Part shown: positions 1-13,600 of the stretch, in pieces | How the letters are laid out: each line of letters opens with the position of its first letter | Numbering within the stretch: the stretch's first letter is position 1 | Assembly: GCF_040115645.1 (NCBI RefSeq) | Contig: NC_089548.1 | Span: forward strand, 2,914,001-2,978,000 | Source of the DNA: Euwallacea fornicatus | Lineage: Eukaryota > Arthropoda > Insecta > Coleoptera > Curculionidae | Length of the DNA stretch: 64,000 nt | Reading direction: 5' to 3' | Made by a program: the position numbers and the translations under genes | Notes under the pieces: model-generated | What the model was told of the DNA's origin: nothing | Database searches by the model: none | What the model saw: only the letters and a program-made list of their open reading frames with translations

Positions 1-1552
1 AAACTATTTGCCAATTCTCTTTGGATATTTTGGAAAATTTGGTTTTTAATATATTGGCATTACTTAATAATACGTTTTTTCCTTTTAAAAAGTTTTTTTT
101 TTAAGACCAGAACTGCGTTTGGAATACAACAATTTCTAAACGACCCACTCAGATTCAGGGGCCTCTTCACACTGCATATTTCGTGATTAATGGAGATACA
201 AGACTGAATTTAAATACAAAATTAAATACAGGAGTCATGAAATACGTTAATTTTAATTAAATTAAATTAAGTTCTAAATTAAAAAATAAAATTAAAAAAA
301 TTAATTGTTGGAAAATAAACAACTTTTCCAGGTTTGCGAAAAATCGACTTTTTGAAGAAATATTTTACTTAAGACCCAACGATTATCTCAATAAGGCTTT
401 CGGAGTATGAAAATAGTCAAAAAATTAACTTTTGGAACGAAACTCCGGAAAAAAAGATGACTTAAGAAATCCACATAGCAAAAGTTTCGTCAATATTTCA
501 ACATTCTCAAAACGCCCTTATGTTAATTATCCATCTTTAAACATTACCATTCATTTTTCATAAAAAATACGGAATCATATTCAACTCAACCTCCTTTCCC
601 GTGCTTCCCGTATTTTAAGGCACTTAATTGGCACCATTCAATAAAATCTCACCACGATGCCGACTCCCTAAACCATCCCGAAGGATAACGAGAGTTGGGA
701 TTCCGTCGGAGGGCGCCACAGTAGCAGGATATCTGCTGGCGTCCCGGAGATCCCTGCTGATGCAGTATTCCGTCGGTTTTGGAACGCCATGCGTCGCGAC
801 GCTTCGCCTACGTACGTCATCAATGGATGATGTTGGACTCTGTCTGGCCCAAGATAGAGTTTGAAACTTCGCATTATGACATAAACTCACTCGTCGAGAG
901 TTAAAGTTGTATTTGTTTGGCTTAAGTCTGTGTAAATGTGTCACAGTAAATTGGAGACGCTTTCAGTGAATGTATCTGTATTATAGTAAAAGCATCTTTT
1001 CTGATGTGGCTTTATTCCTTGAGATAAGGTAAGGGGAGTGAAACTGGGCTTTGATGTAGAAAAGTCGGTTTTATACTCACTAAAGCAAATGCCAGGGATT
1101 TGGTTGAAAACTCTTTTAAGTCATGATTTTTAAAAGCTGAGTTTGGAGAAGTGACATGCGTTATGAAAGAATTTCATTAATGGCTCTTGAGGAATATTTT
1201 TGCCAGATTTGGCGTTTTGAGCTTGTATGCGTAATGGGAGGCCCTTTTAATGATTTCGGGATGTTTGCGTAAGGTTGACGACCATGGTCAGTAGCATAAA
1301 AGAACCAAATACGTTTTACACAGAATTTTAATAGAGATACTAGGGCAAGTGAGAGAATGGAAAGAATCAACTTCGGAAAAAAGTTATAAAATAAATAATT
1401 CACTAATTAAGTGACACGTAAAACTATTATCAAAGATCGTATAAAATAAAAAATCTATACAAGCTCTAGTATATCACGTTCTATAAGGCAACTCCTAGTC
1501 GGTCTAGTCCAAGTTGCAAAATGAGGAGTGAAGCTATGAGGTGCTACGCTCA
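1..1552. other. non-coding stretch, no host gene seen
   Basis: AT-rich sequence with only short chance reading frames and no exon-like run flanked by splice sites. The exception in composition is a GC-rich patch near 640-860, listed separately. The last bases lead into a transposase fragment. Confidence 0.5.
640..860. repeat. GC-rich patch, possible repeat fragment
   Basis: This patch is clearly richer in G+C and CpG than the surrounding AT-rich DNA and is open on both strands (minus frame 944-624, plus frame 628-864). I recognise no protein family in either frame. Short CpG-rich islands like this in an AT-rich insect genome are often SINE or retroelement fragments, but it could also be an unrecognised noncoding exon. 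I see no clear splice signals at its edges. Confidence 0.25.
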
Positions 1553-1770
1553 CCAGATCTTTCGCCATTAGATTATAGTTTATGGGGAACTACGAAAGAC
1601 TTAATTTATAAATCTGTACCTGCCGATATTGAGGAGCTGCGAAGTATGATTAAAACTTTAAGAACCAATATAGGAATAAGGGACCTTTTAAGATCAATGC
1701 AGAATTTAAGACGTTAGAGCCGTGCTTGGATTCTATGGCGTAATATCTTAATGCGATTTTCGCATTATAT
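1553..1770 (+). pseudogene. C-terminal fragment of a Tc3-like (DUF4817-type) transposase
   Basis: In frame from 1553 the translation reads PDLSPLDYSLWG, then a KDLIYK...ADIEELR segment, a long helix and RSMQNLRR before a TAG at 1715-1717; the similarity continues a little beyond the stop. This is the end of the DDE catalytic domain and the C-terminal helices found in Tc3-like insect transposases of the Tc1/mariner superfamily. Everything upstream of the third catalytic residue is missing or unrecognisable, so this is a dead fragment. No terminal inverted repeat could be paired with it. Confidence 0.6.
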
Positions 1771-2460
1771 CAAATTATTTCGTCATATAAATAAAAAGAA
1801 TTTATAACTAAACACAAGTTCAGTAGCCAGAAATAAACACTGAATATTATTTTCATCTCGTCTTTCAATGTGTCACCGAAATATTTTGGCAATAAAACTG
1901 CTTATTTTTGAAATTATGTTCTTACTAAAGAGTGATTATTAAAAAAAAAACATGCAAATTTAGAATCGAAGATTTATTTTCTGCAACAAATAGTTTAAGT
2001 TTGTAATTTTTGGTGTTTATGCGGATGTAGGTGCGACGAATATAAAGTACTAAAACTGCAATATGAAAATTAGCAAGCAAATTTGCTTTGCAGTCATTCT
2101 ACTACAAGTAGTAATAATCAATATGTTGGTATTGATCATTACAGATGCAACGACTTAAAAAAATTTAAATCAGTAATTTTTGATTGAAATAAATAATTTG
2201 CAAGTAGAAATAAACAACAAACAGAGCATCGAAATGTTTATTGAGATTCAAATGTGTGCGTGATAGCCAACATGGATTACAAGGAAATGTTGCAATTGAA
2301 TGGTTGGTCCGGCAAAATTTCTCGATTTGAGACTATTGGACGCCTTTGGACGGGAAATGGATTGATAAACCTCCGAGCAACTCCATCGTAGACATGTTAA
2401 TAATTCTGTTAAGTGAGAGACGTTTTACGGGGCTGAGTGGCGCTCTTCGGTGGTGTCACT

Positions 2461-2698
2461 GAACAAATATTTATCACAGGAAGTTCGGTTTCAAAGCTTT
2501 GACGTGGTCAGATCAAATCGTAACGTTGATAGAACCCGGAGTGACTTGTATTCACAATTCCCTCTTTTATAAGTAAATAAAGCTCCCGTTTTCGCTGTTT
2601 CTAGCGGGTGTACGGGACACCAGGTAAGGGCAGTCGAGCCATCGGTGACGTATTCGGGCGTTTAGCCAAGTGACTGTTCTATCATAAATATTTGTTCA
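2461..2698. repeat. short imperfect inverted repeat, possible MITE remnant
   Basis: The word GAACAAATATTTAT at 2461 recurs in reverse complement ending at 2698, with partly matching bases on both sides. The arms are about 20 bases and the spacer about 200. This may be a small palindromic transposon remnant. The arms are AT-rich and short, so chance is possible. Confidence 0.25.
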
Positions 2699-5600
2699 CC
2701 GATGGCAAGACTCCGTCGTCCTTTTGTAGGAGCCTTTACATCATTAAGTAAATGACTTTGAAAATATCTTAATGAAATAATTTAATTATATATAAAAAAA
2801 ATATTCCGGTCCAGCGCGATAAAATTTTATCGCATCAATTATTTCGAGAGTTTTTCATTTCTTCAGGGACAGGATACATTTATCCGATCATGGTCCAAGC
2901 AAAAATTTACTGCCCATCGAATTGAAAAAAAACTTTTCCTTCCTCCGACTCGCTAAAAGCGAAACATTGTGGAAAACGGTAATTTTTCTACCAGATTAAT
3001 GGGTACAGTTAAATTGGCAGACGTAAATTTTGCTAATGAAAATTAGTTTTATAGGTCGTTTCGGGAACTTCGAGGCAGCAAAAGGAACGCAGCTACTAGA
3101 AGTTGTAACTTGCTACGCCAGTTTCTTATCCTGTGACTTTTCAATAGCAGTTCGCAGGGAATAAAAACTTGAAACGAGGGTTGGGAGTAATAAAGAAATG
3201 AAATGCCTGCAAGGTGATAAACTAAATTCCTCCTCCACATTCTCCTATTACCATCCATTCAGTCAACCGACTTATATGATTTCTCAATTGATTTTTATTT
3301 TGATAGAATCTGTATCGAGATATTTCACGAGTTTCAGTAAAAGACTACCATAATAGAATATAGAATCTGGCTGCACATACTTTTCAAAAGTTCGATTTAA
3401 ACTAGAAGTTATTTCGTTTAGTTTTGGAAAGTTTTTAAGCAGTCGCAGTGTTACTGGAACGGAAGCACAACAAACAGACATTTCAAGGAGAGAAATAATT
3501 TTCAGGCGCTCTTCTCTCCTTTCCCTTGTACGGTTATTAGGACATTGAGGCACCGATCCAGCCTTTGAAACCAGTTTCAACTGGCTTATTAGGACGTTAT
3601 GACAATAGTTGCCAGGGTCTCAGATCGAAATAAAAAGCACAGAGGAAACAATTACTTTTTGTTCAGTTTTCAGTATTGTGGTGGATGTATTGTTTATCCG
3701 TATTGCTTCCCACGAGAGGTTAAAACTAAATTTATAGTTTTTCCGTAAATATCTTTTATAAATTTGAGGCGGATTATTCGTCCTCTTTATTATTACTATT
3801 TTTTTGGAAATAACCCCTCATATCCCCGCAGGAGCTGTTGGAGCGGTGGAATTACACATTATTCCGAGTTAAAACCACTTTACCACGAGTTAAATAGTAA
3901 AAATACCAGCGAATTTCGAAAATGAGTATTTAAAAAGTTGCATATCATTTAACTATGTCTCAATAAATGTACGACTGTGCCAGGTGTGCAGTAGGGCCGA
4001 ACAATCCACCAACAAATTTGAAAGCTAAAGTAGATATAACAGTTCTACAGATTGATTTTACTGCGTCTACACTCGAAGAGGGATGAATGTTTGTGATATT
4101 TCCTGCAAATACTTAAACGTTTGTACATAATCCGTTTCCCGGCATACGTGCATGATTTACATACTCTTGAAAACTCTTTGATAAACAGGTATGGAATTTT
4201 CCGCTTTCTGCAAATAGAAACACCTAGAACACTTGACGTAGAGTAGAAGAATCTCAACGCCGAAAACCATTATACGGTGTACGAGGCGACATTCATCTAT
4301 TAAGTGTATATTAAATAGTATATTAATTGTTCTTCGTTCGATGACCCATATCGCTGTACATCATAGCTATCTCGGACCCTCTGGACAGGAGATTGTATTA
4401 TATCAACACAATGGGCTTGATGCACTTTAAAATAATTCCATTTTTTTTCCATGAAAAATGGTACATCACAATAGGAAAGATTAGAAGAGATTTTTCATTC
4501 AAAACTCACCACAGATCATAGGAATAGTTTTTGCTTTTTGCATAATTTTAATTTTTTTAATGTTCACATTAGCATTGTTAAGTACGGCCCAAGTGGACCT
4601 AAAAATGTGATTCGCACTGCAAGCATTGTGCAAAAATTTCATAAAAATCGCATGGTTGAATTTGGATACTTTATAGAATTCCGATTTTTTCTATAAAACT
4701 TTGAAACCCGTATTCTGAAAATTAGGTATTTACGAGCGGTACTTTACATATCAAACTGGATTTGTTGACAATTTTTCGGCTATATAAGTTTCATAAACAC
4801 AATGTAGAGTCGAAAATTAGTCCGTCATTGTCGACGTTTTACCACATCTTAAATCATCATTGTGGTGTCCTTTTGAAAACATTTGAGTAGGGTACTCGCT
4901 GAACATAGCGAAAATACTTCGTACCGTTTCTGCTGAATTGGAGACAGGAGGAAGAATACATTTAGACAGAATACGTAATTAAATTATCATACTTGTGACA
5001 TAAAGAAAATATGTTTACACTACTGTTTTCAGTGGGGGGCGCCTATGATGAACGGCTTTTATTTCTCCTTTTTCTGTAGACATGGAGGTACCAGACATAC
5101 TGATAAATTCAAGGGGGATTGTAGTCCAGTAATGACAGTATGCTTTCTGGCCTGGACATGTACTTGGACTTTGTGAACTGAAGCTAATAACGTAAAGCGT
5201 TATTTTTTGGTACAGTTTGAATTAAAATATAATTTCTTAAAATTGAATTCGAATTTTTATTATATCGAATAATTAAATACCAATTTTAATTGGTTCTTCA
5301 CGGAAAATAACACTAACTAATGAAATTCTATTCTAAAAGTTTATATTAATAATTTTAATTGTTTAAAATAACGCACCCGAAACGGGAAAACTGAGATTTT
5401 CATTATAATGCCGGAAAAATGAATTAAATTATTGAATGGACTAACGCGCTAGATAGCTTTTCTTGTTGTCTGTCCTGAATGGCAAAAAAAGTTAAAATTT
5501 TAATATCTTGACTAAAATAACACTTCTTGGAGGCTAATTCAAAGATATTTAAGATTCTATTCCCCTGTTGAAAGGACTACTTGCAGCTCGTGTACAAGTT

Positions 5601-5860
5601 TACGTCATGTGACTGCCTCAGAAATGACAAAATAAAAGAAGAATATACAGATGATTATAAGAGGTGCTCATAAGATTTCACTTCCAAGAGTCTTTTGCAT
5701 CTTTTTACATTCAGCATCAGATCTTAAAACGTTCCTTGTCCTTATTTTAGTCCTGCAGATTGTTGATATCGGTGGACGCAGATTTACAAATGAAGTTTTG
5801 ATAGTTCCATAGTAACAATCCGATGAGGCCATTCTTGGCCGGCATATTGCGCAGCTTCGA

Positions 5861-5911
5861 CCCAATTTAACCGACATCGTATCTTTGAGCTTCATAAACG
5901 AACGCCCTGTA
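5861..5911. repeat. transposon-end motif, copy 1
   Basis: Two blocks, CCCAATTTAACCGAC followed by TCGTAT, and CGAACGCCCTGTA at the end, also occur in the same order near 37,430-37,508. The spacing between blocks differs (about 32 versus 60 bases). Shared ends in unrelated places indicate a dispersed repeat family. Motifs ending in CCCTGTA are common at the tips of insect DNA transposons. The other end of this copy was not found. Confidence 0.4.
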
Positions 5912-6767
5912 AACATCGAGAAGTTAAGTCTCTATGTACCTTTTAGAAACTAATTACTTGAATTCCTACATGTAAACGTTTATATTCAAAAAGTTTTCAT
6001 GCCTATACCTCCACTTTCATGATGATTTAATTTGAACCACTCACAACTCCATTCAGGAATAATATATCGTGGTGTGTCGAGCTTCGTGCTTGAGTTGTTT
6101 CCGAGTTTATTACAACTTATGCAAGAATGGCGTGTAGTAACACAATGCTTAGTATACTATGTTGCACATCTAGAATTCGGTGTCTTATCTTGACATAATA
6201 CTCTGTCCCCCTTTCACTTGTCGTCTTGCCTGGCTTGGACTCGATTCCGCTTAAATTAAACAACCAAAATGAAAAATTTAGCCCCATTCAAGTAGAATAA
6301 GATTAATTAAACATGTTGGAACGTTCCTGAAACTCCACTAACTTTTACTTTATTTAATATTGAAAAGCGATCTTTGCTGCTTTACATAATCTGGCATAAA
6401 AGACAATAAATTATTAAGTAGTATTGGACGATGGTATTGTTATTCGAAAGAAGGCCGCCATGATGACTCAACCTTGCGGATGTTGCGGAAAGTAGCGTCG
6501 AGAGCCAGCTGCCAAAAAAGTTGACTTATGGCCCCCTTGGCACATGTCTGTATAAACGAAATATATACTCAAAAATAAGGCCATTATGCTCTAATAATTT
6601 TTCATCGTTTACGTGGAAACACAGAATCCAGATATTGGGAAGAGGTATATAATTTTGGTGTGGGTTCATAAATCACTATCTGACTTGAAGGCATCGATAT
6701 AAGCAAGATTCGGGAAAGGGTGCGTTCTTAGTTCTTTTCTACGTTATTTACCATACTTCATTTCCAA

Positions 6768-7615
6768 GCATAAAATTAGGGTCACCTCGTAATTTGAATT
6801 CGATTTAATAGCTTATAGTTTATTCAATTTCTTTCACTTTCGACACAATTTATTAACTTTACGTAGTGATTTTGTCATGATTTCTCGAATAAAAAAGAAT
6901 TTTGTGCTTAATGCAAAACGTATTAAAAATAATAAAATTAAAAAAACATGCATTTATTCCGAACATGAAAGTTTTTACGGACTTCGATACCGAGTTTTTC
7001 TCCACTAGCAGCGATAACAGCTTGTAGACGACAAGGCATGTTTCGAATCAGGTTTTGGATCACATTCTGCGGAAGATTGTCCCATTCTTGCTCTAGCATT
7101 TCGCAAAGCTCTCTGGAATTTCCAGGAGCCGGCACATGTCTTCGTAAGCGCCTCTTTATCTCACCCTAAATATGCTCTTTCGGACGCAAATTCGTACTTC
7201 CAGCAGGCCAGACAAATCGCGTGATTGGAACCTCGTACAGAAAAGCGGGGACCATGCGAGCAGTGTGGGGCCGTGCATTATCATATATAAAGGTTGCGTT
7301 CGCTGTAAAAATAACAATGAACGGTACAACATGATCTTCTAGAACGTTCATCGGGTACCGGTAGGCATTCAAAGTTCCATCTTTGATAAAGACTAACTTC
7401 GTATGAGGTTGAAACAAAATTCCTCTCCATTGTAATGCTGTTAACGCATTTCAGGCATTTTAGTTGTAGGTAGCTTTTTGTGGAACGCTAATCGAAACGT
7501 GAATTTTGTTTAAGATCATTTTAAATGCCGAAGGGTCAACCTAAGATGGAAAATTGACCCCTGAATTTGTTTCTACAAGTTTTAAGAAATTTTTCAAGTG
7601 ACCCTAATTTTATGC
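6768..7615 (-). mobile_element. decayed Tc1-like transposon with perfect 18-base inverted ends
   Basis: GCATAAAATTAGGGTCAC at 6768-6785 is repeated exactly in reverse complement at 7598-7615, enclosing 848 bases. Inside, on the minus strand, are two blocks of a Tc1-family transposase. The element is shorter than a typical 1.6 kb Tc1, so it has lost the N-terminal coding part. Whether the outermost bases of the repeat belong to the element or to the target duplication is uncertain. Confidence 0.65.
6938..7417 (-). pseudogene. Tc1-like transposase remnant
   Basis: The first block (7417-7166) reads FIYDNARPHTARMV, then FVWPAG and a degenerate version of SPDLNPIEH; the Asp and the final Glu are separated by 34 residues, the DD34E spacing of Tc1. 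The second block (7135-6938), in another frame, matches the family C-terminus: LEQEWDNLPQNVIQNLI followed by RNMPCRLQAVI. The N-terminal DNA-binding region and first catalytic Asp are absent and the two blocks are out of frame, so no active enzyme can be made. Confidence 0.7.
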
Positions 7616-10600
7616 TCGCGACTGTATTTACTTGACTGGGAAAGGTATATTAGGGCACCAATTATTCAGAATATATTGCTTCTGATGCCAAGAAATATTG
7701 CGGAAGCAGACTAACATAAGGAAATTGGAATTTCTAATACAATTTAAGACCACCATTATGTCAAGAAGTAGTTTATGAACATTAGATATATTCCGTAATT
7801 GCCGTACTAATATCGGGAAATGAATACTGAATATTATGATAGAGGTATTGTTATAAAATAACATAACAAATTTGGGACTCTTCTAATGTCTGGATTTTCA
7901 TAATGGTTAAATTTTAACATTATCGGACTTTGTAGGTTCAACTGGGGTGTTCTGTTTCGATCTTGCGAACGAAGTCTAAGGCCCAGACGGAGACTTCGTT
8001 GCAAGTATGGAACCGACGCAGGTCTTCAGTTTGCGAACCTCAACTGTTGATACTGAACATAATTCATTAATAATGTTTAAACCAGAATATTAGAAGTGCT
8101 ACGTGAAGATTTTTTGTTGCTAGAGAGTTACCTCTACAGTTTAGAAAACTGTGGCATACGAACTGACGGTTATCCTCATTATGATTCACGTGATCATAAG
8201 GTGATGTTTCAATATGAGGCGATAACGTGCCATCCAAGCTTGACACTCATCTGATAAGATTAACACTTACAGCTCTTGGTACTAAAAAGTAAAAAAAAAC
8301 CACAACGTTCAGTTTAACTGAACAGGCGTGTAAAATGGCGCATTGAATTAATATGATTGACGGCTAAGCAATGAGATAACCGCAGTATATAAATCTTTAT
8401 TCAAGTCAATATTCCTGTTCATGGCCGGTGTAAACAATTTAGTGAGTCAGTCCTAGAACTAGACGCTTTCAGCACTAATGTGGGTCAAATTAGTGGAAAC
8501 AACAGAGCTGTCGGGGTGTAACTCAGTTAAAACCGAGTGTGAAACCCAATTTTGTCTCGAATCGTTTAACACTTTCCAGGAACAATAATTGTATAATTAA
8601 TTCCGTTTCATCCAGGCAGTAACTACTAATCCACTTAGGTGTATTCACATCTGATTTTTGTTGAGAGTTTATCAAGGACGGATGTGAGCGAATCTGTAGA
8701 TGATGTCATAAATGAAAATACGGATAGGTGGATACCAAAAACATTTATTACTGCTGTGACAGCTTAGTTCCATATTTCTCGGAAAATATCTCATATATAA
8801 TCCGACTAATTACTATCCGATATCGGAAAGCCATTGGAACATTTGGCTCTTATTCAACATTTCTCCCGAATTTTGCATCGACGTTCCAGAATTCCCTTTA
8901 ATCTGCGTAGTGTTTAAGCATTTTCAATTATGTTTTACTTAACTAGTTAACTTGACGAAATTGATCGTTTTGCCGATAAACTTTCAATCAAAGATCACAT
9001 TGTTGCATGTTAGTCACAAATCATTAAACCAACTGTCAATAAAGCCATCACGCATCAGCTAGAAAATCTGATCCGAAGGGATTAACGTCGGATTAAGCTT
9101 TGGAATTTCCCTTCAATCTGGTAATGCACTGGGATTTTCCTTTTCCAAGTGGATATATGGGTGAAGCACGAACTGGAATGGAAAATTAGTTGCCACTCCC
9201 TAATAAATAAAAGGTTGCTAAATTGAACGAGATATTGGTTGCACGTTTTGAGGTTTCACAGAGTTTAATTTACTGTATTGCTAAACTCTATTGGGCTCCT
9301 GGTTATTGATTTGAACATTGTTTGTTAATTGCTAAGAGACTGGAACTGATCGAAGCAACTTGTCAGCATTGAGATCGGGGAGGTAAAAGAAACTCATGGT
9401 GAAATTGGCATGGCAGAATCATTAAGAAAATGACAATTACTAGCCCAAAATCTGAGAGAGACAAAAAAAATTTTTGGATATTAAAAAAATTTCTGAGGAG
9501 TCCTATTGTTGGTCATAAATGGAAATTTAGTGCAAATGTCGATTTCGAGGCATAAGTGACAACTCGGTACCATATAAATACTGGGAAAATTTCAAGGAAT
9601 ATAAATTGGAAATACTTTGGACAACGCAAAAAAATGATCGATCGGGGTTTTTCGTAGAGGTGAAAAAGGAGCGTCCAGGAAATTCTCGAACGCACCCGCT
9701 CAATATTTAACTTAATTATCTTGCAATCTGTAGCAGATATAAAAACCAAACAAAAATAATCTTAGAAGTTCAACATGCTCTATTTGAACAACAAAGTTTT
9801 CCGTACCGAGCTTATTACACGAATCCAAATGAACTTTTTATATTATGATTTGTATCTTTTCTAAAATCCTTAGGATTGAAGTCTGAATCGCCTTGTATGT
9901 AGAAGCTCCACAACAGTAAATGAGCGTCATATCTTCAAAAATTATGTAGAATTTTCCCCAATGCAGACGCTCACTTAGTAAACTCTAGTTGACCGTGTGC
10001 TTTTTATTCAGAATTTTAAGATAATAAAAGGTTGTAATTCTTGTGTGTAGTGTTGGGAACTGAAGCAATGAACGCAACTGTAACTATAAATTTTAGTACT
10101 ATTTCCTTAATGTGCCCTATTTAGATCCTAAACTACGAGTTAAGAGCGGGTTAATCGTTCGAAACTCGCCCTTCATATTTAGAATTTAATAAGCCTTTTT
10201 GCGCTCTAAACACGTGGTTTTTGGGAAACGTGCATTATTTATTATTCGAACAATGGTTTTAAGGGAGGAAGAAACTCCACGATTAGTGAAGATGAACTTC
10301 TAAAAGCTGCCATTTCTAGATGATTCACGTTGTCGTAAATTTTTTATTGTTTGACCGTGAAGTGCCCGCCAATATGAGTAAATTCCAATATGTGACCTGC
10401 CCGATATTATGAATCGTCCTTTGCAGCTATAGTAGCTAGCACTTTGAATAAAATTGATTCATAACCGATTATATAGAAAAAATTTAGGTAGGTACGGGTG
10501 AAAAATAGAAACATTTTGTCGTTTGCTCGCTTCTCAAAACAGGAAAGTAAAACGTATCAAAATGTCAACTAATATGTTTACCAAGCGAAGTTTCCAAATC

Positions 10601-13600
10601 CTTTATTGGAAATTCATCTAGCTGATTTCCATAAAGTTTTATGTTAAAAGCGACGATAACCATCAATTCTTTACGTTTTCTGTAGCAAGGCATTTTGCAT
10701 GCATAACTGGATTTGGATTTTCGGGATCAAGGTAAAGTCGAGAGTTTGTGATCAGTTAGTTACTCAATCCGAACTGAAGAAAAACAGCTATTTGGTCGTA
10801 ACTTTCATTTAAATCCACGGGATCCAGTTCCGAGTCGAATAACAATTAGAAAGTTGAAACATGATATTTGGATGGAGATTAACGCAATCTAAATTCAAAT
10901 GTTGGCGAGAGTGATGCTAAACTTTGACTTCAATGGTGCCAGCAGCCTAGATTGGGTTATTTGGGTGTTGTAATTAAAAAAATCTCTGTTACACAAAATA
11001 CCCTTTTCTGAAAATTTCGCACCTGTAATTTTCGAATTGTGCTTCCTCTGTCGTCCTTCAAGTTGTTCATTTATGATTTTATTGACCTTTTTTTTGACAC
11101 GAGAAAAATCGTCAAAAAGATACCCGGTTCATCGTCTCACATGGTATTGGTGTATACATTAAGCACCTCGGGGTTACCCGCAACTATTCACTTTCGACGA
11201 TTTGGGATTACCAAAGTGGTATTACGGACCTGAATTAGATGCCAACATTAAAATATTGGTTGAAAATAGCTCAATGTCGGTATAGAACTTCCAAATAATA
11301 AGGAAAAAAGTAAGGGTGTTGGTATTACTTAAAAATAGCTTGATAACCAATTTTTGGGTCGTTTTGTATGCTGCCAATTACACGAAAAAATCCGCCATTA
11401 TATTCAAGATACGGAAATTAGACCCTAAGAGAGTAGGTATGTTATTGGATATACGCCGTACTTAAGGGCTGCATGATCATTGTTTAGCGAGTAACTTGGA
11501 ATAATTTTGAATGGCTTTACACTGATTAACGCAACTGCTTATACTAAACGGTATCCTGACCACTTTTCTAATAGATCTACAACGTAATTTGGAAAAGAAC
11601 GAAGAAGTAATTAGGTTATTAAATCTGAAATTCTGTGAAATAACCGAACTTCCTATAAATTTCATTCCACTGAATAATTAAAGGGTGCAATTACAAGAAC
11701 TTCAGCAACTCTTTTCAAGTTTTTAGAAAAAGATGAAATTCTATTACCCCAGTTCGTGGCTCGCACAATTTGGGCGAACGACATATATCTCCCGGTTAAT
11801 TTTTTACTGTTAAGTTTAACAAATTCCTTGTAGAACATTTATGTAAACACTGTTAAGTTAGACGTTAATATAGGGGTGGTCCTAGAAACATGTAACGAAA
11901 CATTCAAGTTCAGACACCTGTATTCTTAATCTGAATAATAATGCCATCACGTTTTGCTTCCTGAGCTCTGGAAAAGATTGAAATTTAAGGTGAAATTTCA
12001 ACAATATCATTGACGGATCGCAATGCTAGGAATTCATACTCTTGAATTCAAGGAAAACTTGCTTGAACACTTAAAAAAAAAATTAAAGAAAACTAACCAA
12101 CAATACAATCGGAAATTCAGACTATATGTGCATGCAGCACTTCCTAAGACTAAGGCCGAGACTTCTATGGTCTCGCTTTCAGTCTTCTATTTACAATTAA
12201 GTCTCGGATCGAGACCGAGTCTCTTGTCTGCTCTCACAAAAGCAATTACGCTCTCAGTCTGATTAGACCTCGATCATGAAAATTTCAGTAAATGCGTACA
12301 ATATGTGAAGCTCATCGGAGGGCCATTAGTTTCTTCGATAATTTGGAAGCTTTCTGTAGATTTGTCACTGTTCATACGTAACGATAACACTTACATTTCA
12401 CATCACTTACTCTAATTATTTCATCCGGATTTGTTCCTTTGAAAGTTCTGAAGGAAACTTTCGCAATGCGGAGACGAACGCGTATTTCTAGAAATTGCCT
12501 TTATGATATTCATTAAAACGGATTAGATAAGAAGCAATCGTCCATGCCCAATATTATAATTAACTTCTTACGTTCCTCATTCTCCTTGAAATCAAATTTA
12601 AATATATTGATGATCAAAAATACTTATTAGTAATTTTCAAAGCCTCTGAAGGTCCCCGTTACAGCATGACAGGCAAATCCATTTCCTTCATTTCAAGGCA
12701 TTTCCTCCTTTACTGGGAAATATTTTCATTCTTTGAGGTTCTTAAGATCGGAAATTTTCCACTTAAATCCGTCTCGCTGGTGTGCTTCACGAGTCGTGAA
12801 GGGAATGAAATGGAATTCCGTTTAATACAATGGAGTTTTCAATACCTCAGCGATATTTATCGCATTAAAATAGCATGGAAAGTGATGGAGAGTCGATTGG
12901 TCAATTTCATACAGAAATAGAAATATTCAAAACGTTTGATTTCTTAATTAGTTTAAATTATTTGACTCTCATTATTCACTTTGATGGCGTTCTTCTGTAG
13001 TAATTTGTTATGAATTCTGGTTAACATAAATGTTAAACCATATTCCAACAGCATTTCGCTACAAGAGTTGTTAGTAGTTCGTTATATTTTTGGATTACCA
13101 AAATCATCGAATTAGATGTTCAGTAGTTTATGATTTCCGAAAAAAAAACAGGAATAACGGATGTTTCGAATACAAAACAAAAACTTTTGCAGTTTCGAGG
13201 ATAATTTTTTGGAAAGAACATTCTTAACACGACTTCGAGCAAACAACTCCGCTAGGAATTTTGATGCAACCAATCTTCATTATTTATCTCTTTCTCTATC
13301 ATCTATGATATCTCAATGTCGTTCATAATATCGAAAAGGACTTTTGAATACTTATCAGACAAAACATAAAGTTCATGGGAATAAAACTGATAATTAACTA
13401 TATCTCAGGTTATTCGTCGGATCGGCGATAATTGAATCACAGATTTCCCGTTTCCTTGACGATTCTTTCTGCTTCAAAGCTTCCTCGGAACTACAAAAAC
13501 GTGGGATTTACACAACATATCAACCATAGTCAAAAAATGTTCTAACATTTGCAGACATTTAATATTAAAAAAAATAAAAATTTATTTAATAAGTGGCGGC

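Larger units (their letters stand above)
1771..6767. other. non-coding stretch with minor repeats
   Basis: No exon or recognisable protein seen. The stretch contains a short inverted repeat near 2461-2698 and a transposon-end motif near 5861-5911, listed separately. Reading frames of 60-98 codons on the minus strand have low-complexity, non-conserved translations and no splice context. Confidence 0.45.

Noticed and set aside
12150..12260. Repeated GTCTCGG/CGAGAC words
   Set aside because: Short local complementarity only; no consistent hairpin or element borders.
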